From an uncultured Bacilli bacterium (lineage in GTDB: Bacteria > Bacillota_I > Bacilli_A > RF39 > UBA660), in assembly GCA_934096605.1 (NCBI GenBank), contig CAKOMI010000031.1, forward strand, positions 1 through 13,097: 13,097 bases of DNA, written 5' to 3'. The translations under genes and the position numbers were made by a program. The notes below the pieces were generated by a model that worked only from the letters and a program-made list of their open reading frames with translations, was not told the DNA's origin and ran no database searches. Positions 6,466-12,042 of the stretch are shown piece after piece (position 1 is the stretch's first letter; the number at the start of each line of letters is the position of its first letter).

Positions 6466-6678
6466 CTAATTTTCTTCTTCTTTTTTTAAGTGAAGGACAT
6501 CTTCATTTTTATAGAAACCACATTTTGCACATGCACGATGAGGTCTTAAAGCTTCACCACATTTAGGACAAACACTAATAGCTCCAACTTCTTTTTTTAA
6601 ATGTGTACGGCGCATTCTTTTTTTAGTTTTACTTGTTCTTCTAAATGGAACAGCAAATAATTGAAGATTAAGTCTCAT
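6466..6678 (-). CDS. rpmF: 50S ribosomal protein L32, zinc-binding form
   Basis: This 70-residue protein is a structural part of the large ribosomal subunit. Residues 9-26 (AVPFRRTSKTKKRMRRTH) match the standard L32 start. A zinc ribbon follows, with C37-x2-C40 and C50-x2-C53, so this is the cysteine-containing rather than the zinc-independent form. The usual protein begins MAVP. Here the initiator Met position is Phe and eight residues (MRLNLQLF) precede AVP. The upstream ATG is supported by AGGAG at 6686-6690, seven bases before it and inside the last codons of yceD, which suggests translational coupling. It follows yceD by 4 bp in the classic yceD-rpmF operon. Confidence 0.95.
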   Translation of the reverse strand: MRLNLQLFAVPFRRTSKTKKRMRRTHLKKEVGAISVCPKCGEALRPHRACAKCGFYKNEDVLHLKKEEEN

Positions 6679-6682
6679 AATC

Positions 6683-7171
6683 TCACTCCTTTTCTTTTTT
6701 CAGCAAATCAAGTAAAGGTGCCATCCTTGGATCGATTTCTTCTTTACTCTCTTCATGAGCCATATCCCAACCAACATGCTCACTAGGCAATTCTAGCTCA
6801 TCACAAACTGTATAACTAATTGGGATTTCCAGTACAATATTCTCCCATAAAACGGCTAGAATATCAAGTGTATTTTGTGAATTTGTTAAAAATTTTCCTA
6901 ATAGTTCACTTTCTTCAGTAATTTTTTCTTGCAAACTAATTGAAATAGGATACTTAACTTTCTTTAAACTTCTTGCATCTTCTAAGTAAAGATTACCATT
7001 ACAGTGTAAATCTAAAACAAAGTCTTGATTAGCATCTAAGTCAATAGTAAATTCTAAGTCTAATTTATCTGCCTCTATTATTGGCGTTGTTTTAAACCAA
7101 TCCCCAGGAATTTCTACTTGTCCTTTATAGGAACACTTGCGAATAACAACTTTGGTTAAATCTATATTCAT
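6683..7171 (-). CDS. yceD: YceD/DUF177 family protein (23S rRNA accumulation protein)
   Basis: The 162-residue protein matches the DUF177/YceD family (YlbN in B. subtilis). It has an N-terminal beta-rich half, the CNGNLYLEDARSLKKVKYPI block, and the typical C-terminal IDPRMAPLLDLL. YceD homologues are needed for normal 23S rRNA levels in plants and E. coli, and they are nearly always found directly before rpmF, as here. I start at the ATG at 7171 because AGGTGG lies five bases before it; an in-frame GTG at 7180 overlaps that site. The gene ends in TGA, evidence that TGA is a stop codon in this organism. It diverges from tmcAL across a 91-bp gap. Confidence 0.9.
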   Translation of the reverse strand: MNIDLTKVVIRKCSYKGQVEIPGDWFKTTPIIEADKLDLEFTIDLDANQDFVLDLHCNGNLYLEDARSLKKVKYPISISLQEKITEESELLGKFLTNSQNTLDILAVLWENIVLEIPISYTVCDELELPSEHVGWDMAHEESKEEIDPRMAPLLDLLKKEKE

Positions 7172-7188
7172 CAAAACCACCTAGCATT

Positions 7189-7239
7189 ATTGTACATTAT
7201 TTTTAATATTTTGGCTAGTCTATTTTTAAGTTTTATGCT
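7189..7239. promoter_or_regulatory. Overlapping divergent promoters for yceD-rpmF and tmcAL
   Basis: Minus strand: TAGCCA (7212-7217), 17 bp, TACAAT (7189-7194). Plus strand: TTGGCT (7211-7216), 17 bp, TATGCT (7234-7239). The two -35 elements occupy the same bases, so the promoters would compete. Each element matches only 4 or 5 of 6 consensus positions. Confidence 0.45.
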
Positions 7240-7262
7240 AAACTAAACGCATGAGGTGACCT

Positions 7263-8354
7263 ATGAATATAGTTGGTATTATTTGTGAATACAACCCTTT
7301 TCACAACGGACATATTTATCATATAAAGAAATGTAAGGAATTATATCCCGACTCTCTAGTTATTCTTGCTATTAATGGCCTTTTTACTGAACGAGGTCTT
7401 GTTAGTTCCCTAACTAAGGAAGACAAAACTAAACTTGCCCTTTCTTATGGTGTTGATTTAGTTATTGAGCTACCCGTATACTATGGAACACAATCAGGAG
7501 ACTTTTTTGCATACGCTGCCTTGAAACTATTAAACGCTCTTGGTGTTAACAAACTTATTTTTGGTAGTGAAAATACTGACTTAGAAAGACTTATGACTAT
7601 TGCTAAAAAAGAATTAAATAGCGATTATATCCTTGACAATACTAGTAAAGATTCTTATCCTAAGAGACTTGCTAATTCCCTTGGTATCGAAAAAGTTCCC
7701 CCTAATGACTTACTAGGTATAAGCTATATAAAAAATATACTAAAATATAACTATCAAATAACACCTGTCCTTATAAAAAGAACCAGTTCTTACCATGATA
7801 CAAATAGCACCGAGGAAATTATAAGTGCTAGTAATATCTTAGAAAAAAAGAGACTTAATAAACCGTTAGAAAAATATTTACCAGCCTCTTCTTTAGAAAG
7901 TATATTAGTAGTTAATGACACTCTCTTATTTCAACTTCTTTATTATAAAATATTAACAAGTGATAATTTAAATGAATATAAGGGTGTCACTGAAGGGTTA
8001 GACAACAAATTAAAAAAAGTAATAAAGGACTCTCATAGTTACAACGAATTAATCGAAAATTTAAAGAGTAAACGATACACTTATAATCGTTTACGAAGAA
8101 TGTTAATCCACCTACTCTTAGATATCAAAAAAGAGCAAGCAGAATTAACATATATTCACATATTAGGCTTTAATAAAAATGGTGCTTTGTTCTTAAAAAA
8201 TAATAAAGATAAATTCTTATTGCCAACTAAAGTCGATCCTAAATCACCTATTTATAAAACCGAGTTATTAGCATCTTCTATATATGATATGTTAACTAAC
8301 GCGAATACATATGCTTTTGAAATACGTAATAAACCTATATATAAACAGGACTAA
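7263..8354 (+). CDS. tmcAL: tRNA(Met) cytidine acetate ligase TmcAL (YlbM)
   Basis: TmcAL makes N4-acetylcytidine at the wobble base of elongator tRNA-Met using acetate and ATP. The N-terminus has the nucleotidyltransferase signature GIICEYNPFHNGH, with H14 and H17 forming the HxGH-like motif, followed by INGLFTERG and the VDLVIELPVYYGTQSGDFFA block typical of YlbM. The protein is 363 residues, about 50 shorter than the Bacillus enzyme (about 415), but keeps the C-terminal region (LASSIYDMLTNANTYAFEI). The start is the ATG at 7263 behind GAGGTGA. It faces yceD-rpmF, its usual neighbours in Bacillus. Its 3' end overlaps the end of sirA tail to tail by 20 bp, and its terminator lies inside sirA. 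Confidence 0.92.
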   Translation: MNIVGIICEYNPFHNGHIYHIKKCKELYPDSLVILAINGLFTERGLVSSLTKEDKTKLALSYGVDLVIELPVYYGTQSGDFFAYAALKLLNALGVNKLIFGSENTDLERLMTIAKKELNSDYILDNTSKDSYPKRLANSLGIEKVPPNDLLGISYIKNILKYNYQITPVLIKRTSSYHDTNSTEEIISASNILEKKRLNKPLEKYLPASSLESILVVNDTLLFQLLYYKILTSDNLNEYKGVTEGLDNKLKKVIKDSHSYNELIENLKSKRYTYNRLRRMLIHLLLDIKKEQAELTYIHILGFNKNGALFLKNNKDKFLLPTKVDPKSPIYKTELLASSIYDMLTNANTYAFEIRNKPIYKQD

Positions 8355-8766
8355 ATGATAAACTATCAAGCCAAAAATAATCCATATTTTCAAAATCACA
8401 GACAAAGAAACTGTGATTTTTTTGTAATTCTTCTAAAAATCTTGGTTTTAAAGCGTCAGTTTCCAATTTAATATAAGTCTTATAAAGAGAAAGTTTGGTA
8501 TTTTCTTTACGATAGACGTCATGCATACTGTGCGTGTTACGATATTTAGTGTAAAAATAACACTCTCTAAATTCTTTAAATAAGGCAATATCAAGTTCTT
8601 TTACTTTAATTGGTGTTGTTAATTGATGCAAAAACAAATAAGCAAGTTCCTTATCTTCACAAGTGCGATAATAAACTGTTTCTAGTGTATGAAATAAATC
8701 ATAAGGATTTTCTTTCATAATTTTTTCTAAGTTAGGATTAATTTGAAAAATATAAAAAATACGCAT
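8335..8766 (-). CDS. sirA: SirA-family inhibitor of replication initiation (sporulation inhibitor of DnaA)
   Basis: In Bacillus, SirA is a small cytoplasmic protein that binds DnaA at the start of sporulation and blocks new rounds of replication. This 143-residue protein has the same size. It shares the family's start (MRIFYIFQI, compare MERHYYTYLI) and the C-terminal block FFVCDFENMDYFWLD, which corresponds to FLAMDFNSKRYGWLN in SirA, quoted from memory. It sits directly downstream of the transketolase, as in B. subtilis (tkt-yneE/sirA). The start ATG has GGGTGA five bases upstream. A perfect TATAAT and a perfect Spo0A box lie in the 56-bp gap before it; Bacillus sirA is likewise under Spo0A control. 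Sequence identity alone is low, so the call depends partly on synteny and this site. Confidence 0.75.
   Translation of the reverse strand: MRIFYIFQINPNLEKIMKENPYDLFHTLETVYYRTCEDKELAYLFLHQLTTPIKVKELDIALFKEFRECYFYTKYRNTHSMHDVYRKENTKLSLYKTYIKLETDALKPRFLEELQKNHSFFVCDFENMDYFWLDSLSFSPVYI
8392..8423 (+). terminator. Terminator of tmcAL, embedded in the sirA coding region
   Basis: AAAATCACAG pairs perfectly with CTGTGATTTT (10 bp, 9-nt loop), followed by three more T. On the opposite strand the same bases encode the conserved HSFFVCDF segment of SirA. Confidence 0.8.
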
Positions 8767-8792
8767 ATAATCACCCGTCTATAGAGTAACAA

Positions 8793-8816
8793 ATTATATC
8801 CGTATATTTTGTCGAA
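8793..8816 (-). promoter_or_regulatory. sirA promoter with Spo0A box
   Basis: On the minus strand a perfect TATAAT (8793-8798) has no recognisable -35 element at normal spacing (CTTTAT). A perfect 0A box, TGTCGAA on the plus strand at 8810-8816 (TTCGACA on the minus strand), ends 11 bp upstream of the -10. A good -10 with an activator box replacing the -35 is typical of activated promoters. The predicted start is near 8786, 20 bases before the ATG. Confidence 0.65.
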
Positions 8817-8822
8817 TAAAGG

Positions 8823-10802
8823 CTAATTCAGTAAAGATTCTACTTTTAATTTTAAAGAATCATAATCAAATTCCATTTTAGTGAGAACTTCAATAGGAAC
8901 ACCTGAATAAGCAAAGTCATCTATACTTAATATCATATCTGGTGAAGAGGCTATTCTATTCCAAATAAGACCACTTGAAGCTTCAATTACAATTGTTTTA
9001 ACAGCAGGTGGTAGAACTGTTTCTTGATAAGCTTTATCCATATTCAAAAATAAGTTTAAAGATGGCATTGACACTACTCTTATATCTAAGCCTTTTTGAT
9101 ATAAATCATAAGCAATTTGCATGCTACTTACAACCTCACTACCAGAAGAGACAATAATGCCATCAAGTTTACTAACTTCTTTTTTGATTATATATCCCCC
9201 ATTAGAAACACCGGCATAATTTGAACCAGGTAACTTTGGCACACTATTACGGGTGATGACTAAAGAAGATGGTACATTTTTATTTAAAATATTTTCATAA
9301 CAACCCATAAGTTCATAAATATCAGCTGGTCTATAAGTTATCATATTAGGTATTGTTCTTAAAACAGTAAGTTCATTATTAGGTATTCTTGCTGGTCCTT
9401 CTTCACTAAAGTATAGACTATCATGTGTAAAAATATAAGTGACTGGTAACCCCATCATAGCGCTCATTTTAAGACCAGACAAACATTCATTTAAAAAACA
9501 CAACTTAGTACTACCAAAAACACGCAAGCCCATTAAAGCCATACCGTTTAAAATATGGGCCATCGCTCTTTCTCTTGTCCCAAAGCGAATGTTTTTTTCT
9601 AAAGGATTTTTACTACTTTGATATGTTTCCCCACCTAATATGGTTTTAGATGTTACATACTCACTAGCACTTCCCCCTAAAAAGAAAGGACTTTTAGGAT
9701 TTATTAAATTTAAAACTTTATAATTAGAATCTATTAAGGACTCTCTATAACCATCATTAATTTTATAATTAGAGGCTATAAAAGAAATATTACTATTACC
9801 AGTTTCTAGCAAAGTAAGAATACTATTTAAACTATCAGAATTAATATTTTTAGCCCTGCTATATAAATCATTCCATTTCTTTAATGTCTTATTAGCTCTT
9901 TCTTCTATCTGGCTATTTAAATGAATCATACTATCTTTAGATATTTCAAATGGTGGTAAAAACAAATTATATTTTCTTCTTAAATTAGCTGTATCATCCA
10001 TAGAAAGTGGTCCAGAATGAACAATATTTTTTCCCATATTAAAGGAATCTTTACCAATAACATTTCTAAAAATTATCATAGCTGGCTTACCAGAATTTTT
10101 ACCAGCCTCAATGGCTCTTGCTATTTCTTTTACATTTTCCGTATTTTTTAAACTATCAACATAAAAGCCCATGGCCATAAATTTTTTTTCAATACCACCA
10201 GGTAAGACGTCATCTAAAGGCCCTTCACTATTCATGTTATTCGCATCATATAAAAATACTAAATTATTTAAGTTCTGAGCAATTGCAAAGCTAAATGCTT
10301 CATCAGCACTACCACTCATAATATCAGCATCACTTAAAAAACAATATGTTGTAAAATCTAATAAATTCAATTTTTTATCTTCATTTAAAATCATATTAGC
10401 AAAGTATCTTCTAGCCATACAAATACCTACAGATATGCCAATACCATCACCAGCATAACCAGTGCTAGCATCAACACCTAAAGGATTATTTAATTCAGGT
10501 AACCCAGGTGTATTAGAACCAAGTCTTCTAAAATGTTCTAAATCACTTTTAGAAATGTTAAAGCCTGCCATATGTAAGGCACTATAATATAAGGGACTTA
10601 TATGGGCTGATGATAACACTACTCTATCCCGATTAAAAAAAGTTGGATTTTTAGGATAGACATTTAAAACTCTGGCAAAAAGCGTATACATTACTGGTGC
10701 CATATCCAAAACTATACCAGGATTACCACTTTTAGCTCCATTAATCATATCTATACTTAAAACTTTTAATTCATTGATTGCTTTTATATCACTTTGATTC
10801 AT
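8823..10802 (-). CDS. tkt: Transketolase homologue with altered active site
   Basis: The 659-residue protein has the full three-domain length of transketolase, the thiamine-diphosphate enzyme that moves two-carbon units in the pentose phosphate pathway. Many landmarks are kept: H67 (SSAHIS), D158 and N188 for cofactor metal binding, E168, H262, the cofactor-activating E411 (GTRERAM), H460 (FTHDS) and R518. Several catalytic positions differ from E. coli/Bacillus enzymes. SGHPG is SGNPG (N27), TPGHPE is TPGLPE (L101), GPLGQG is GYAGDG, GDG is SDA (157-159), MEG is MSG (S163), GGSAD is GGSAS (S380), STF is STK (K433), and GPTHQP is GPARIP (R472). It lies between lexA and sirA exactly where Bacillus has tkt, so it is probably the ortholog. 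The ATG at 10802 has AGAGGG upstream. Confidence 0.85.
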   Translation of the reverse strand: MNQSDIKAINELKVLSIDMINGAKSGNPGIVLDMAPVMYTLFARVLNVYPKNPTFFNRDRVVLSSAHISPLYYSALHMAGFNISKSDLEHFRRLGSNTPGLPELNNPLGVDASTGYAGDGIGISVGICMARRYFANMILNEDKKLNLLDFTTYCFLSDADIMSGSADEAFSFAIAQNLNNLVFLYDANNMNSEGPLDDVLPGGIEKKFMAMGFYVDSLKNTENVKEIARAIEAGKNSGKPAMIIFRNVIGKDSFNMGKNIVHSGPLSMDDTANLRRKYNLFLPPFEISKDSMIHLNSQIEERANKTLKKWNDLYSRAKNINSDSLNSILTLLETGNSNISFIASNYKINDGYRESLIDSNYKVLNLINPKSPFFLGGSASEYVTSKTILGGETYQSSKNPLEKNIRFGTRERAMAHILNGMALMGLRVFGSTKLCFLNECLSGLKMSAMMGLPVTYIFTHDSLYFSEEGPARIPNNELTVLRTIPNMITYRPADIYELMGCYENILNKNVPSSLVITRNSVPKLPGSNYAGVSNGGYIIKKEVSKLDGIIVSSGSEVVSSMQIAYDLYQKGLDIRVVSMPSLNLFLNMDKAYQETVLPPAVKTIVIEASSGLIWNRIASSPDMILSIDDFAYSGVPIEVLTKMEFDYDSLKLKVESLLN

Positions 10803-10827
10803 AATACACCCTCTCTATTCTTAAAGT

Positions 10828-10856
10828 ATTATAGCAGAAATTAATTAATTAGTAAA
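10828..10856 (-). promoter_or_regulatory. Sigma-A promoter of tkt
   Basis: On the minus strand TTTACT (10851-10856), 17 bp and a perfect TATAAT (10828-10833) preceded by TGC (extended -10). It gives tkt its own transcription, independent of the small SOS gene upstream. Confidence 0.75.
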
Positions 10857-10859
10857 TCA

Positions 10860-10961
10860 CTATGCAAGCAATCTACACCTTTCATTAAGTAATATTATGC
10901 CACATATAATAACAAGATAAAAAACAATTATAACTCCATATTTCTTTAAAAAATTTTCCAT
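10860..10961 (-). CDS. 33-residue single-pass membrane protein under LexA control
   Basis: The ATG at 10961 follows GGAGTGAG at a good distance and opens a 33-codon frame ending in TAG. The protein is MENFLKKYG, then a hydrophobic segment at residues 9-25 (VIIVFYLVIICGIILL), then the short polar tail NERCRLLA. Two Lys before and two Arg after the helix leave the topology uncertain. It is transcribed away from lexA by a promoter with a LexA box in its spacer. In Bacillus the same place holds yneA, an SOS-induced inhibitor of cell division that is also membrane-anchored but larger and carries LysM. Caulobacter SidA is an SOS-induced membrane peptide of similar size that blocks division. The protein is not recognisably homologous to either; a division-arrest role is inference from position and regulation. 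Confidence 0.7.
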   Translation of the reverse strand: MENFLKKYGVIIVFYLVIICGIILLNERCRLLA

Positions 10962-10990
10962 AACACTCACTCCATTTCTTTTGTAAATAA

Positions 10991-11019
10991 AGTTTACCAA
11001 ATACATTTGTTCGTGTCAA
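10991..11019 (-). promoter_or_regulatory. SOS promoter of the small membrane protein
   Basis: On the minus strand a perfect TTGACA (11014-11019), a 17-bp spacer and TAAACT (10991-10996) with extended TG. The LexA box at 11000-11013 fills the spacer next to the -35, so bound LexA would block polymerase directly. Confidence 0.75.
11000..11013. promoter_or_regulatory. LexA box 1
   Basis: AATACATTTGTTCG matches the Gram-positive SOS box CGAACATTTGTTCG/CGAACATATGTTCG at 11 of 14 positions of the first form. The right half-site is perfect. It lies in the spacer of the small membrane gene's promoter. Confidence 0.8.
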
Positions 11020-11027
11020 GAAATAAA

Positions 11028-11041
11028 GAAACATTTGTTTG
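11028..11041. promoter_or_regulatory. LexA box 2
   Basis: GAAACATTTGTTTG has the same ACATTTGT core and matches 11 of 14 box positions. It overlaps the -35 of the lexA promoter by three bases, which fits autorepression. Its centre is 28 bp from that of box 1. Confidence 0.78.
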
Positions 11042-11067
11042 ACATTTGACATTTTTTATGATAATAT
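11039..11067 (+). promoter_or_regulatory. lexA promoter
   Basis: TTGACA (11039-11044), 17 bp and TAATAT (11062-11067). The -35 is part of a direct repeat of TTTGACA. AAGGAG and the ATG at 11087 follow. Confidence 0.75.
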
Positions 11068-11086
11068 TTTTTTAAGGAGTGAGATT

Positions 11087-11722
11087 ATGAAAAAGACAGA
11101 CCCAAATAACTTAACAAAAAAACAAATTGAAGTATTAGATTATTTAAAAAAATATAAAGCTGAACATGGTTACCCACCATCAGTAAGAGAAATCGGTAAG
11201 GCCTTAGGACTATCTAGTCCTGCCACAGTTCAAGCCCATTTAACTAGACTTAAAAATGCTGGTGTAATAACTAATTCAAGTAATAAATTTAGAACAATTG
11301 AAATATTGGTTGATAATGAATATCTAGATAAAAAAGAAGATGTTGTAAAAGTTCCTCTTCTTGGTAAAATTACAGCTGGTAACCCTATCGAAGCTATTGA
11401 AAGACCAAATGAATTTTTCGCATTACCGGCTTCTATAATACCTAGTAAAGAAACGATATTTACTTTAGAGGTAAGTGGTGAATCAATGATTAATAAAGGT
11501 ATTTATGATGGTGATATTGTAATCGTTAAAAAACAAAATACAGCTCGAAATGGCGAGATTGTTGTGGCCATGACACCAGAATCTGAAGTTACTCTTAAAA
11601 CGTTTTATAAAGAAGATGGATACATTCGTTTACAACCAGAAAATGATACTATGGAACCATTTATTTTTCCAAATGTTACTATTTTAGGTAAAGCTATTGG
11701 TTTATATAGAAATATTCGTTAA
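11087..11722 (+). CDS. lexA: LexA, SOS repressor and self-cleaving serine peptidase
   Basis: LexA represses DNA-damage genes until RecA filaments trigger its self-cleavage. The 211-residue protein has the N-terminal winged helix-turn-helix (LTKKQIEVLDYL, then GYPPSVREIGKALGLSS and TVQAHLTRLKNAGVI). The Ala97-Gly98 cleavage site lies in KITAGNP. The S24-type peptidase domain has Ser133 (SGESM) and Lys171 (VTLKTF). All key residues are present. A longer in-frame reading from TTG at 11039 would run through the promoter and operator. I therefore use the ATG at 11087 with AAGGAG ten bases upstream. Two LexA boxes upstream indicate autoregulation and shared control of the divergent small gene. Confidence 0.97.
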   Translation: MKKTDPNNLTKKQIEVLDYLKKYKAEHGYPPSVREIGKALGLSSPATVQAHLTRLKNAGVITNSSNKFRTIEILVDNEYLDKKEDVVKVPLLGKITAGNPIEAIERPNEFFALPASIIPSKETIFTLEVSGESMINKGIYDGDIVIVKKQNTARNGEIVVAMTPESEVTLKTFYKEDGYIRLQPENDTMEPFIFPNVTILGKAIGLYRNIR

Positions 11723-11723
11723 T

Positions 11724-11743
11724 GAAGGCAAAAGCCTTCTTTT
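11724..11743 (+). terminator. Rho-independent terminator of lexA
   Basis: GAAGGC and GCCTTC form a 6-bp GC-rich stem with an AAAA loop, then four T. Confidence 0.85.
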
Positions 11744-11759
11744 ATTATTGAATATTTCA

Positions 11760-11813
11760 GCTAGCAGTATGCAAGCATTTATTTTATTGAAAATATAATA
11801 TCATAGTGCTAGC
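11760..11813. promoter_or_regulatory. 12-bp inverted repeat around the promoter of the RHH gene (candidate operator)
   Basis: GCTAGCAGTATG (11760-11771) and CATAGTGCTAGC (11802-11813) are inverted copies matching at 11 of 12 positions, separated by 30 bp. A perfect TATAAT lies between them at 11794-11799. There is no good -35. The right copy covers the expected transcription start and ends next to the ribosome binding site GAGGTGA (11814-11820). Confidence 0.6.
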
Positions 11814-11825
11814 GAGGTGATATCT

Positions 11826-11990
11826 TTGAATAAAGAAATAATTTATGTAAGAATCGACGAAGATTTAAAAAAGAAACTAGACATGATAGCTTTAAATGAA
11901 CAAAGAAGCTTAAATAATCTAGTTGTATATATTCTTACAAAATATTTAGAACAGCAAAAAGAAAAAGAAACAAAAAAACAAGAAGCCTAA
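11826..11990 (+). CDS. Small ribbon-helix-helix (Arc/CopG-type) DNA-binding protein
   Basis: This 54-codon gene starts with TTG at 11826, five bases after GAGGTGA. The protein begins with a short beta strand (EIIYVRID), then helix A (EDLKKKLDMIALNEQ), the turn RSLNN and helix B (LVVYILTKYLEQQ). This is the order of the ribbon-helix-helix fold, in which paired strands enter the DNA major groove. The last 15 residues are a Lys/Glu/Gln-rich tail. Many such proteins repress their own gene, and antitoxins of this kind are common, but no toxin gene follows. A terminator comes next, so the gene is alone. The flanking inverted repeat is a natural candidate operator. The targets are unknown. Confidence 0.8.
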   Translation: MNKEIIYVRIDEDLKKKLDMIALNEQRSLNNLVVYILTKYLEQQKEKETKKQEA

Positions 11991-12018
11991 AGTACAACTT
12001 AAACTATCTTGTTTTTTT
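11972..12018 (+). terminator. Terminator of the RHH gene
   Basis: AAAAAAACAAGA and TCTTGTTTTTTT pair perfectly (12 bp) across a 23-nt loop that contains a smaller AAGT/ACTT hairpin. The right arm ends in seven T. The left arm overlaps the last codons of the gene. Confidence 0.7.
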
Positions 12019-12042
12019 AAAATTAAATTTAATTTTAAACTA

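Noticed and set aside
9439..9621. 60-codon plus-strand frame inside tkt
   Set aside because: It is antisense to a well-conserved part of transketolase and lacks start signals.
11039..11086. Longer LexA start at TTG 11039
   Set aside because: The extra 16 codons would cover the promoter and LexA box; the ATG at 11087 has AAGGAG upstream and gives a standard-length LexA.
10861..11777. TATGCAAGCA shared between the small SOS gene's end and the RHH operator region
   Set aside because: A 10-base match is expected many times by chance in 13 kb of AT-rich sequence, and the first copy is coding.
12016..12039. 24-bp perfect palindrome made only of A and T between convergent genes
   Set aside because: Such palindromes arise easily in AT-rich intergenic DNA; it may add to termination but nothing ties it to a protein site.
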